From NCBI RefSeq assembly GCF_022921055.1, contig NZ_CP095061.1, forward strand, positions 2,333,501 through 2,397,500: a stretch of 64,000 nt of DNA, written 5' to 3'. This document shows, piece after piece, positions 9,431-18,007 of this stretch (position 1 is its first letter; each line of letters opens with the position of its first letter). This DNA comes from Hymenobacter volaticus (GTDB taxonomy: Bacteria; Bacteroidota; Bacteroidia; Cytophagales; Hymenobacteraceae). The notes beneath the pieces were generated by a model, which saw only the letters and a list, made by a program, of their open reading frames with translations, was not told the DNA's origin and did not search any database. A program made the position numbers and the translations under genes.

Positions 9431-10004
9431 AGCATATAGGGAGTGTCCCCACCCAAACTCGGTCGGTTTGGACAATCAGAAATTCTCGGCCTGTATCGTC
9501 CGTGTAGAGATGATGAGGGCGACGCAGCATCCATGCAGGCCAGCCATTAATAAAATCTTCTGGTTTATACCATTCATTGCTGTGGCAAGCCACCCAATCG
9601 AGTTGATCGGCTCCGGACAATTGCTGGTACTTGGCTGGCAATGACAAAGTTGAATCACAGTTAGTGAATAATTGGTGGTACGCCTTTATTTTCTCCCCAA
9701 TACCTGCCACTACTTGCGAAGAATGCGCAAACTCTCGTTCAAACAGCCAGATTGCTAAGTAAAACTCCTCTTGCTGCGCTATTAGCTGCTGATTCCACTG
9801 AAAAAATGTTGCGAGCAACACGCGTATGGCTTGTTGCCGGACGGCCAGTGGAATGGTAGTAGCCGTGGTGTGCCAAATACCTAGTCCAAGCTTTCGGTAA
9901 TCATACTGGCGCCGTAAAAATTCCGTGATATCTAAAAGTTCGGCGCTAGTACTTTGCTTTTCAAGACTGCGCAACAGGCGGTTGGTGCCGCGTGGTTTCT
10001 TCAT
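9408..10004 (-). CDS. Hypothetical protein, unrecognised
   Basis: A 198-residue soluble protein with no family I can name. It begins with a basic segment (MKKPRGTNRLLRSLEKQ), has a largely helical middle (TEFLRRQYDYRKLG, LAVRQQAIRVLLATFFQWNQQLIAQQEEFYLAIWLFEREFA) and a Trp-rich C-terminal part (HSNEWYKPEDFINGWPAWML). There is no signal peptide or membrane segment. Base composition is more AT-rich than in the adjacent genes. It converges on the DUF2490 gene with a 23-base overlap and is divergent from the zinc-ribbon/HTH gene across an AT-rich 100-base gap. The function is unknown. Confidence 0.65.
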   Translation of the reverse strand: MKKPRGTNRLLRSLEKQSTSAELLDITEFLRRQYDYRKLGLGIWHTTATTIPLAVRQQAIRVLLATFFQWNQQLIAQQEEFYLAIWLFEREFAHSSQVVAGIGEKIKAYHQLFTNCDSTLSLPAKYQQLSGADQLDWVACHSNEWYKPEDFINGWPAWMLRRPHHLYTDDTGREFLIVQTDRVWVGTLPICFTLADRP

Positions 10005-10106
10005 CAGGTCAACTTTAAGAAAAGAAAGTACTATATCTTTGCTGATTTACTATATATTTACTAAATACCTATAGTTTTTCTAGTGTAAGTCCTCACTCAC
10101 CCTGTT

Positions 10107-10529
10107 ATGGCTCAGCTTGCTTGCCCTAAATGCGAATCGAAGGAAGCCACGAAAAGTGGAGTGGTAGGTGGTAGGCAGCGGTATAAGTGCAAGAACTGCG
10201 GTTACCATTACTCGGTGGCGAAAGCCGGTAAGGAAATCAACTCTTACTATGTTATAAAGGCTTTACAACTTTACGTAGAAGGCGTTAGCTACCGCGAAAT
10301 AGAGCGGCTACTCGGGGTGAGCCACGTAAGCGTGATGAACTGGGTGAAGAAATACGGGATGAAGGCCCCTCGGCAAACTGATTACCATCCCACATACAAA
10401 ATCCTAAACCAGAAAGAGTTGAATGAGTTCTTTCAGGATACAAACAACCTGAAAGGAGCCGGCTTAGTAGTGACTGAGTTAGGCGACAAGTACATGATGA
10501 TTCGGTGGGAGCGGTTTCGGCAGGGGTGA
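10107..10529 (+). CDS. Transposase-like zinc-ribbon plus helix-turn-helix protein (no nuclease domain)
   Basis: A 140-residue protein resembling the N-terminal InsA-like part of IS1/IS1595 transposases. Cys6, Cys9, Cys28 and Cys31 make a zinc ribbon (CPKC...CKNC), and YREIERLLGVSHVSVMNWVKKYG (about 62-84) is a helix-turn-helix. There is no DDE nuclease, no second open frame and no terminal inverted repeats flanking it, so it is not a working element. The last 30 residues (LKGAGLVVTELGDKYMMIRW) resemble nothing I know. It may be a domesticated DNA-binding regulator of the downstream porin/transporter genes; that role is inferred from position only. Confidence 0.75.
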   Translation: MAQLACPKCESKEATKSGVVGGRQRYKCKNCGYHYSVAKAGKEINSYYVIKALQLYVEGVSYREIERLLGVSHVSVMNWVKKYGMKAPRQTDYHPTYKILNQKELNEFFQDTNNLKGAGLVVTELGDKYMMIRWERFRQG

Positions 10530-10669
10530 GGCTATAGGGGTTAGCAGAAATATAGCAAGGGCGTGACTTCTGGCGGAAGGTTTTGCTACTTGGTCGGGGT
10601 CAAGGCACAGCAACCGTTGCTGCGTCCTAAGTGCCTGATCGATTCCCACACTATTCCCACCGTCCCCTT

Positions 10670-12241
10670 ATGCGAAACGCCCGTTACGCGCTGGCGCTTA
10701 GTGCGCTGCTGATTGCTGCCGGAGCTTCGGCCCAGGTAGTAACCCCACCTGCTGGTCAAGCGCCGCCGCCCGCCGCACCGGCGCCCCCACCCGCTACGCC
10801 GACCGCCACGAAGCCCGTTCCGTACGGTCCGGGTATGAAAGTTAATCTCTCGCCCGACGGGTCGAAGTACCTCCGGTTTCTGCTCTGGACCCAGATTTAC
10901 GCCCGCTACAACGAGAACAATAGCGGTACCCTGCGGGGCCTAACAACCCTAAGGCAAGCCAGGTGGACTTTGGTATCCGCCGCTCACGCCTGGTGATTTT
11001 GGCGCAGCTCAACCCGCGCTTTCTGGTGTACACGCACCTAGGTATCAACAACCAAAACAACGTGAGTGGGGGCGTGAATGCTACGACGGATGGCAAAAAG
11101 CCGCAGTTCTTCATCCACGAGGCCGTGACCGAATACAAGGTCAATAAGTACCTCAACTTGGGGCGGGCCTACACTACTACAACGGTATTTCGCGCCTGAG
11201 TAGCGCTAGCACCACCAGTATGATGGCCATGGACTTTCCGCTCACCAACTTCCCAACCATTGACGCTCTCGACCAGTTTGCTCGCTACATCGGGATATTT
11301 GCCAAGGGCCGCATCGGCAAATTCGACTACCGCTTGTCGATGAGCGACCCTTTCTTGACCAACCTGCCCACTAATGCTAACTACGTGGTGGGTGGTGTGC
11401 AAACCGGCAACCCGCTAGGCTTAGGTACAAACAACAGATCAAATAGTAAAAACGGGGGAATAATATAGCCCAATATAACCCGCAAAATACCAGCCATGTG
11501 TACCAGGGATATTTTAGCTACAATTTCCTTGAGCCTGAAGCCAATCTGTTGCCCTACTACCAGGGCACCTATCTTGGCACCAAGCGAGTACTGAGTATCG
11601 GTGCTGGTTTTATGTTCAACAAAGATGGCATGTATTCGCGGTCGACGAATGGTGATAGTACTGTACTGGCTACACTAGTGCCACCAGCGGGTAGAACAAC
11701 TGACCTTTTCAGCGCTGTGCCCACTCGCAAGCACGACATCAAGCTCTTTGGGGCGGATGTATTCTACGATGTACCCCTTGATACGGCCGCCCGTACCGCG
11801 CTAACCATCTACGGAGTGTACTACAAGTTCAATTTCGGTCCGAACTACGTGCGCTATGTGGGCGGCGAAAACCCTGGCTACGGCGCGGTAGCAACCCGCG
11901 GCAATGCCTACCCACAGTCGGGGACGGGCAATGCGCAGTACCTGAACGCGGGCTTCCTGCTGCCGCAAAACACGCTTGGCCCGAAAGTGCGCTTGCAGCC
12001 TTACATAGCTTATCTGCACAGCAGCTACGAAGGCTTGCGCAAAGGCAACGGCGAAAGAGCCGGTGTGAACGTGTACGATGCCGGCGTAAACGTGCTGCTT
12101 GATGGCCACAACGCCAAAGTCACTCTGAACTACCGCGCCCGCCCCGACTTCTCCGACCAAACGGCGATTCCTAGCGGGGCCTTGATCAACAACGTGAAAT
12201 ACCGGCCGGAAATCACGCTGCAAACCCAGGTCTTCTTGTAA
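10670..12241 (+). CDS. OprO/OprP-like porin (three apparent frameshifts)
   Basis: Outer-membrane porin with a signal peptide ending ASAQ (about residue 22) and a proline/alanine-rich linker before the barrel. The pieces read, in successive frames: LRFLLWTQIYARYNENNSGT; VDFGIRRSRLVILAQLNPRF; MAMDFPLTNFPTIDALDQFA; and VYQGYFSYNFLEPEANLLPY to the stop at 12241. They join smoothly if one base is restored at each of the G runs 10935-10938, 11160-11163 and 11454-11458. The closing strand is PEITLQTQVFL, ending in an aromatic residue as outer-membrane barrels do. The neighbouring MFS gene suggests it admits the same organic acid or small solute. Confidence 0.8.
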
Positions 12242-12366
12242 GAAATGACACGACGGGTTGACGCGCTGATGACTCACCGCAAACCAGCGGTTCCGGTGGG
12301 GCATCTGTTTCCTAGCTCATTCTTCCAGCATTCTGTCTCTCACCTTCAAAAACTCCCATACGTATC

Positions 12367-13888
12367 ATGAACCACAACCTCCCCAATCGTGATTCAGGGG
12401 CTTACTCCGGGGCGGCACCTCTAGGGGCGCTGCCGACGATGCAATAGCTCACGACAACAACACCACCTCGACCAGCAAAATCTGGCAGGTGATTACCGCC
12501 TCGTCGGTGGGTACCGTTATCGAGTGGTACGACTTCTACATCTTCGGTTCGTTGGCCGCTATTATCGGCCCAGTGTTGTTTGGTACCACCGGTAAGATTG
12601 AAGACACCATTCTCGGGACCTTGGCCGTGTTTGGCGCCGGCTTTATCGTGCGGCCGTTCGGGGCCGTGTTCTTCGGCCGCATCGGCGACTTGGTGGGTCG
12701 CAAGTACACGTTCTTGCTGACGTTGCTTATCATGGGTGGAGCCACATTCGTAACGGGCCTCATTCCAAGCTACGACAAAATTGGGGTGGCCGCGCCGATC
12801 ATCGTGACGCTGTTGCGCTTGCTGCAAGGCTTGGCTTTGGGGGCGAATATGGTGGCGCTACGACTTACGTGGCCGAGCACTCACCCGACAACAAGCGGGG
12901 CTACTACACTTCCTTTATTCAAATTACGGCTACGGCGGGTCTGTTCTTGAGCGTGTTGGTCATCATTGCAACCCGCAAAAGCTTGGGCGAAGAAGCCTTC
13001 AAAGAGTGGGGCTGGCGCATTCCGTTCCTGCTGTCGGGTTTGTTGGTTATTGCCTCTTACTATATCCGCCGCAAACTGCACGAGTCGCCGTTGTTTGCCA
13101 AAGCCAAGGCCGAAGGCAAAACTAGCACCAACCCACTGCGCGAATCGTTTGTCAATCCTGTAAACCGTCGGTTGGTTCTTATTTCGCTGTTTGGAGCCAC
13201 TATGGGCCAAGGCGTAGTATGGTACACCGGGCAGTTTTACGCGTATTCTTTCATGCAAAACACGTTGAAGCTCGACCTCGTGGATGCTAGCCTCGTGTTG
13301 TGCATTGCGCTGTTGCTGGCTACGCCGTTCTTCGTGTACTTCGGGGGCCTATCGGACCGAATTGGCCGCAAGAAAATTATCATGATGGGCTTGCTCTGCG
13401 GCGCGCTCTTCACCATCCCCATTTTCTATGGTCTCAAAGCCTTTGCCGGTCCGCTGACCGAGGTAACGGCTGCCACCGTGGATGCCACCGGCAAGGCCAT
13501 ACCTGCCGTTATGAAAGCGCTTTCGCCGAGCCTCGTGCCCATGACTATTCTCGTGTTCTGCCTCGTGTTGTTCGTGACCATGGCCTACGGCCCAATTGCT
13601 GCTTACCTGGTGGAGCTGTTCCCCACCAAAGTGCGCTATACGTCCCTTTCGCTGCCTTACCACATCGGCAACGGCGTCTTCGGCGGGTTTGTGCCTTTCA
13701 TTGCCACGGCCCTCACGTTGCGCGCCGCCGCGCAGCCCGAAGGCACACTGTTGAAAGACTACAGCAGCTTCGCGGGCTTGCTCTACCCGGTTATCATTGC
13801 CTTGATCTGCTGGTTTATTGGCACGGCGCTGATGAAGGATGTGCGCAATGTGCGTCTGATGGAAGACAACTCCGGCGACGCTCGGTAA
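12367..13888 (+). CDS. MFS transporter, metabolite:H+ symporter (MHS) type (two apparent frameshifts)
   Basis: Inner-membrane secondary transporter of about 505 residues with 12 predicted helices. The loop motif FGRIGDLVGRK between helices 2 and 3 and its echo FGGLSDRIGRKK in the second half are diagnostic of the MHS/ProP/ShiA branch, which carries organic acids, betaine or shikimate with protons. VIEWYDFYIFG in helix 1 is also typical. The gene starts at ATG 12367 (MNHNLPNRDSGAYSG). The frame is broken at GGGG 12424-12427 and at GGGGG 12839-12843; restoring one G at the second gives LALGGEYGGATTYVAEHSPD, the family's usual sequence. The substrate is probably a carboxylate, judging from the neighbours. 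Confidence 0.85.
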
Positions 13889-13936
13889 AAATAACCACAG
13901 GCTGAAGTCTAACAGCTTGTTTCATAGCCCTTCCTG

Positions 13937-13972
13937 GAAAGTCCGTTGGGCCCTAGTCCAGCGGACTTTCTT
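13937..13972 (+). terminator. Intrinsic terminator after the MFS gene
   Basis: GAAAGTCCG at 13937 pairs with CGGACTTTC ending at 13970, extended by TTGGGCC-type inner pairs, followed by a short T-rich tail. It lies about 50 bases after the transporter stop. Confidence 0.6.
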
Positions 13973-14080
13973 GTGTAGAACCGACTTTGCTTATACAAAG
14001 CAGAACTAATGCATCCGGTGTGCTGAGTGGTGCCACAAGTAAAGCACTCTGTGTGCTGACGTTGCCAACCCAACCAGCCT

Positions 14081-14303
14081 GTCATGCTGAGCGCAGCCGA
14101 AGCATCTCGCTTGAGTGGTAAACCTCAACGCTTGGGCAACGATGCAAACAAAAGGCTTCAGTCCCTTGCTTGGTGGGCTACATGCTCAGCATGATAATAC
14201 CTCTATAACGTCAGCACGCGAGATGCTTCGGCTGCGCTCAGCATGACAGGTAGTGTGGCATCAGCACGCCTGATACTTCGCTTGTGGCGCCGCTCAGCAT
14301 GAC
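14081..14303. repeat. REP-like dispersed repeat, inverted pair plus partial copy
   Basis: A 30-base unit beginning GTCATGCTGAGCG and ending GAAGCATCTCGC lies at 14081-14110. Its exact inverse is at 14218-14247, and a decayed partial inverse (CGCTCAGCATGAC) ends near 14303. A further CTCAGCATGAT fragment lies near 14195. The same unit recurs at 20.1, 27.7 and 49.5 kb, always between genes. No transposase is adjacent. The rest of the 13973-14411 gap contains nothing else I can name. Confidence 0.85.
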
Positions 14304-14411
14304 TGACAGCCGGCTATATACTTGAGGTGAAATTCCGGCTTATTGAAGGTTCGTTGTAGAGCAAAACTGCTAGCTTCCGCACGCCTTGTTTCCTCAAAAA
14401 ATTGAAACCCT

Positions 14412-14629
14412 ATGCTACCCATGTCTCCGCAAGAGCAAGCCGAGCAGCGCCGGGGCCAGCGGCTGTTGTTTGTGAGTTTGCTGTTTGGGGTACTGCTCAA
14501 TTTCCCGCTGCTGGCGGTTTTCAACCATGACGGCCGGGTAGGGGCGTGCCTGTGCTCTACCTCTATGTGCTGTTAGCATGGCTCGCGCTGGTAGTTCTCA
14601 CGGCTTGGCTGGTCAGAGTGAAGTCTTGA
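14412..14629 (+). CDS. Small two-helix membrane protein upstream of the symporter-type kinase (apparent frameshift)
   Basis: Too short for most gene callers and interrupted once. ATG 14412 opens MLPMSPQEQAEQRRGQRLLF with a hydrophobic helix VSLLFGVLLNFPLLAVF. After GRVG the frame breaks at GGGG 14541-14544. With one more G it continues GVPVLYLYVLLAWLALVVLTAW to VRVKS and a stop at 14629, about 72 residues with two transmembrane helices. Size, topology and position directly before a sodium:solute-symporter-type protein recall small partner subunits of SSS transporters (DUF485-like), but I do not see a firm family match. It could be an accessory subunit of the kinase's transporter-like domain. 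Confidence 0.6.
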
Positions 14630-14720
14630 AATGACACGCATGGTGCGCTAATAGGTTAGCACCGCTTTAAGCTCTTGATTTCACTGCATCACAACTTCGC
14701 AAATTCTCCATTTCGCTTTC

Positions 14721-17700
14721 ATGTCCAAGCTGCTTGTTATTGGCTTTTCGTTTGGCTACTTGGCGCTGCTCTTCGGGGTGGCGTATGCGGCGGAGCGTCG
14801 AGCTGGGTCTGCACGGAGCAGTTTGGTGAACAACCCGTATGTGTACGCGCTGAGCATGGCCGTGTACTGCACCGCCTGGACCTACTATGGGTCGGTGGGG
14901 CGGGCGGCGCACTTCGGGCTTGAATTTGTGGGTATCTATTTGGGTCCCACTCTCATGGCTCCGGCGGCGTGGCTGGTATTGCGCAAAATCATCCGGATTT
15001 GCCGCTTGCAGCGCCTAACCTCTATTGCCGATTTTATTTCGGCCCGCTACGGTAAAAGCGCTTCGCTCGGGGCGTTGGCTACAGTGGTGTGCGTGCTCGG
15101 CATCGTGCCTTACATTTCGCTGCAAATCAAGGCCATTGCCACGTCCTTCGACATTATCACCCGAGGGCCGGCGGCCTTACAACTGCCCCTGGAAGGCACG
15201 GCGGCTAGTTCGGCGCTTTATACAACGGTGGCGCTGGCTTTCTTTACCATCATTTTCGGGGTACGTTCCATCGAGGCCACCGAGCGGCACGAAGGCATGG
15301 TACTGGCTGTGGCCCTCGAAAGCCTCGTGAAGCTGGTGGCGTTTCTGGCGGCCGGCGCCTTCGTGACGTTCGGTCTGTTCGACGGGTTTTCGGATGTGTT
15401 TACGCGCGCGGCGGCCGTGCCCGACCTGAGCCGGTTGTTCACGCTGGATGGGGCAGGTACCAGCAGCGGCCAATGGTTTACGCTGCTGTTGCTGAGTATG
15501 GCGGCTATTCTGTTGCTGCCGCGGCAATTTCAAGTGTCGGTGGTTGAGAACGTAAACGAGGACCACTTGCGCAAAGCTATGTGGCTGTTTCCGCTGTACC
15601 TCATCATTATCAACCTGTTTGTGTTGCCGCTGGCTTTCGGGGCCGGCTACTATCGGGCCCCGGGTTCGATGCCGATACGTTTGTGCTGGCCTTGCCGCTG
15701 CAGGCCGGGCAGCCTTGGTTGGCGTTATTTATCTACATCGGGGGCTGTCGGCGGCTTCTTCCATGATTATTGTAGAAACCATTGCCCTGAGCGTGATGAT
15801 GAGCAACCACCTGCTCATGCCGCTGCTGGTGCGCATTCCGGCCACCCAAACCGAGGGGCCGAGCTGGTTTGCTTACCTCGGCAAAGTGGCCCTGAACAGC
15901 CGCCGGCTGGCCGTGGTGTTGGTGCTGCTGCTGGCTTATGGCTACTATATAGAAGTGGGGCATTTGCTGCCGCTGGTCAATATCGGACTGGTGTCGTTTG
16001 CGGCGGTGGCGCAGTTTGTGCCGGTGGTACTCGGGGGCTGTACTGGAAGGGCGGCAACCGGCAAGGAGCCACGGCGGGCATTTTGGCGGGGTTTGTGGTG
16101 TGGTTTTTTACCTTGGTGGTGCCCACAATGGTAGGCCCCAACATGCTGAGCGAAACTCTGCTCTCCAACGGCCTCTTCGGCTGGCAATGGTTGCGGCCCT
16201 TTGCCTTGTTTGGGCTGGAAGGACTCGATTACTTGTCGCACGGGCTGTTTTGGAGCTGGTTTTTCAATATTGGCTTTTACGTGGGCGTTTCGTTACTGCG
16301 GGGGCCTTCGTCGCTGGAGCAGCGGCAGGCCGACATTTTCGTGGGCGTGTTTCACTACCGCAACCTGTTTGAGGGTCCGGCGGGTTGGCAGGGCGGCGCC
16401 GCATTGCCCGATGTGCGAGCGTTATTGAATGGCTTTCTAGGTAAAAAACGCGCTTCTCAAGCGCTACACGCTTTTGCCGAACGGTTTCCCGATGCGCACC
16501 CCGCCGACGGCGTGACCCCACCCCAAGCCGACCCGCGCCTGCTGGCTTACTCCGAAAAGCTGCTGGCCGGTAGCATTGGCCCGGCCTCGGCTCGGTTGCT
16601 GCTTTCGTCGTCGGTGGGAGTGGAAGACATCAGCTTCGACAACGTGGTCGGGATTCTGCGCGAAAGCCAGCAATTGCTCGAAGCCAACCGCCAGTTGCAA
16701 AAACAGCAGCGCCAACTTCAGCGCCTCACCGACGAGCTCCGCGCCGCCTACGACCAACTTCAAGCCCTCGACCACGACAAAGACGAGTTCCTAGCCACCG
16801 TCACGCACGAGCTGCGCACCCCGCTTACCAGCATCCGGGCTCTGTCGGAAATCCTGACCGACAACCCCGATCTGGAAGAAGAGGAACGGCAGCGTTTTCA
16901 ACTCACCATCACGCGCGAGTCGGAGCGCCTAAGTCGGCTTATTTCCTTGGTGCTCGATCTGGAGAAGTACGAGTCCGGCAAAGCCACCCTCGACCGGGAG
17001 CCGCTCGACCCGGTGGAAATCCTCAACGACGCCATCGAGTCGGTGGGGCTACTGCTGCGCGACAAGCAGATTCAGCTGGATGTGGAAGCGCCGCCCGGTT
17101 TGCCTCAACTCTCCGCCGACCGGGACCGGCTCATGCAAGTGCTGGTCAATCTGCTAAGCAACGCCATTAAGTCGTGCCGGGCCGATGGCAGCGGCCACAT
17201 TCGGGTAGCGGCCGAGCTGCCGCCAGCCCGTGCTGGTGTGCCCGCCACGTTGCGCCTCGTGGTGCAAGACAATGGCAAGGGCATCGAAGCCGCCTTCCAC
17301 ACGCTCATCTTCGACAAGTTCTTTCAAGCCAAAAACCAAACCATGCGCAAGCCCGAAGGCTCGGGCCTTGGCCTGGCCATCACCAAAAAAATAGTGGAGC
17401 TCCACGCCGGCCGCATTTGGGTGGAAAGCCAGCCCGACCAGGGTGCCCGCTTCTCGGTGGAGCTACCGGTAGAAGCGCATACCCCGGCTGATGCAGCCTG
17501 CGCCAACGCCCGAAACCCACTGTGCCAATGCCTTATTCAGCATTCAGAATTTCAACATATGCCTGCTCCTCACATATTGATCGTGGATGATGAGCCCAAC
17601 ATTGTGATGTCGCTCGAATTTCTTATGCGCAAAAATGGCTACGCGGTTAGCATTGCCCGCAACGGCACCGAGGCCATCGAAGCCGTAGACAACGGCCCCG

Positions 17701-17957
17701 TGGATATCGTGCTGCTCGACATTATGATGCCGGATGTTGATGGGTATTATGTCTGCCAATACATCAAAACCCACCCCGACCGTATCAAAACCAAAGTCGT
17801 CTTCCTGTCAGCCAAAACCAAAGATGCCGACATTAAGAAAGGCTACGAAGCCGGTGCCGACCTCTACATGCCCAAGCCCTTCAGCACCCGCCAGCTCATG
17901 GTAAAAGTGCGGGAATTGCTGGCCGCCCCGCAAACCCAAGCCGACCTCACTTCCTAG
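14721..17957 (+). CDS. Sodium:solute symporter-type sensor histidine kinase, apparently fused to a receiver (internal scrambled segment)
   Basis: The open frame encodes 1078 residues. The N-terminal half is an SSS-family transporter-like membrane domain (CbrA-like), with many helices and FISARYGKSASLG and LLLPRQFQVSVVENV segments. Next come a coiled coil (about 660-685), the phosphoacceptor site VTHELRTPLTSIR (His696) and a HATPase domain (LLSNAIKSC, DNGKGIE, GSGLGLAI). Residues about 314-439 are out of frame: the true peptide there is in other frames (FDADTFVLALPLQAGQ, then LSAASSMIIVETIALSVMM), with losses at 15662-15664, 15740-15744 and 16033-16037 that cancel. The join to the receiver may also be artificial: restoring one C at 17482-17485 gives a stop at 17489-17491. 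It likely senses or transports a carboxylate, given the acyl-CoA synthetases downstream. Confidence 0.85.
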   Translation: MSKLLVIGFSFGYLALLFGVAYAAERRAGSARSSLVNNPYVYALSMAVYCTAWTYYGSVGRAAHFGLEFVGIYLGPTLMAPAAWLVLRKIIRICRLQRLTSIADFISARYGKSASLGALATVVCVLGIVPYISLQIKAIATSFDIITRGPAALQLPLEGTAASSALYTTVALAFFTIIFGVRSIEATERHEGMVLAVALESLVKLVAFLAAGAFVTFGLFDGFSDVFTRAAAVPDLSRLFTLDGAGTSSGQWFTLLLLSMAAILLLPRQFQVSVVENVNEDHLRKAMWLFPLYLIIINLFVLPLAFGAGYYRAPGSMPIRLCWPCRCRPGSLGWRYLSTSGAVGGFFHDYCRNHCPERDDEQPPAHAAAGAHSGHPNRGAELVCLPRQSGPEQPPAGRGVGAAAGLWLLYRSGAFAAAGQYRTGVVCGGGAVCAGGTRGLYWKGGNRQGATAGILAGFVVWFFTLVVPTMVGPNMLSETLLSNGLFGWQWLRPFALFGLEGLDYLSHGLFWSWFFNIGFYVGVSLLRGPSSLEQRQADIFVGVFHYRNLFEGPAGWQGGAALPDVRALLNGFLGKKRASQALHAFAERFPDAHPADGVTPPQADPRLLAYSEKLLAGSIGPASARLLLSSSVGVEDISFDNVVGILRESQQLLEANRQLQKQQRQLQRLTDELRAAYDQLQALDHDKDEFLATVTHELRTPLTSIRALSEILTDNPDLEEEERQRFQLTITRESERLSRLISLVLDLEKYESGKATLDREPLDPVEILNDAIESVGLLLRDKQIQLDVEAPPGLPQLSADRDRLMQVLVNLLSNAIKSCRADGSGHIRVAAELPPARAGVPATLRLVVQDNGKGIEAAFHTLIFDKFFQAKNQTMRKPEGSGLGLAITKKIVELHAGRIWVESQPDQGARFSVELPVEAHTPADAACANARNPLCQCLIQHSEFQHMPAPHILIVDDEPNIVMSLEFLMRKNGYAVSIARNGTEAIEAVDNGPVDIVLLDIMMPDVDGYYVCQYIKTHPDRIKTKVVFLSAKTKDADIKKGYEAGADLYMPKPFSTRQLMVKVRELLAAPQTQADLTS
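17559..17957 (+). CDS. Response regulator receiver protein (single domain, probably a separate gene)
   Basis: Starting at ATG 17559 this is a normal-length CheY-like receiver of 132 residues: acidic pair in ILIVDDEPN, phosphoacceptor Asp54 in VLLDIMMPD, Thr/Ser position in VVFLSAKT and the conserved Lys in YMPKPF. It has no DNA-binding output domain. In the sequence as given it is in frame with the upstream kinase through the linker EAHTPADAACANARNPLC. That linker has no family character, and a single missing C at 17482-17485 would hide the kinase stop. I therefore prefer a separate cognate receiver for the symporter-type kinase. Confidence 0.75.
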   Translation: MPAPHILIVDDEPNIVMSLEFLMRKNGYAVSIARNGTEAIEAVDNGPVDIVLLDIMMPDVDGYYVCQYIKTHPDRIKTKVVFLSAKTKDADIKKGYEAGADLYMPKPFSTRQLMVKVRELLAAPQTQADLTS

Positions 17958-18007
17958 CCTGTGCGCTGAAAAAGAAGAATACCGTCCCGCCCCGTTTTCG
18001 TCTGCCC

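Noticed and set aside
10107..10529. Insertion sequence
   Set aside because: Only the zinc-ribbon/HTH part is present; no DDE domain, second frame, terminal inverted repeats or target duplication.
10670..12241. Programmed ribosomal frameshifting in the porin gene
   Set aside because: Three breaks with no slippery-site pattern other than G runs, shared with unrelated genes.
14081..14303. CRISPR array
   Set aside because: Units are inverted rather than direct, spacers vary widely, only two to three copies occur, and no cas gene is near.
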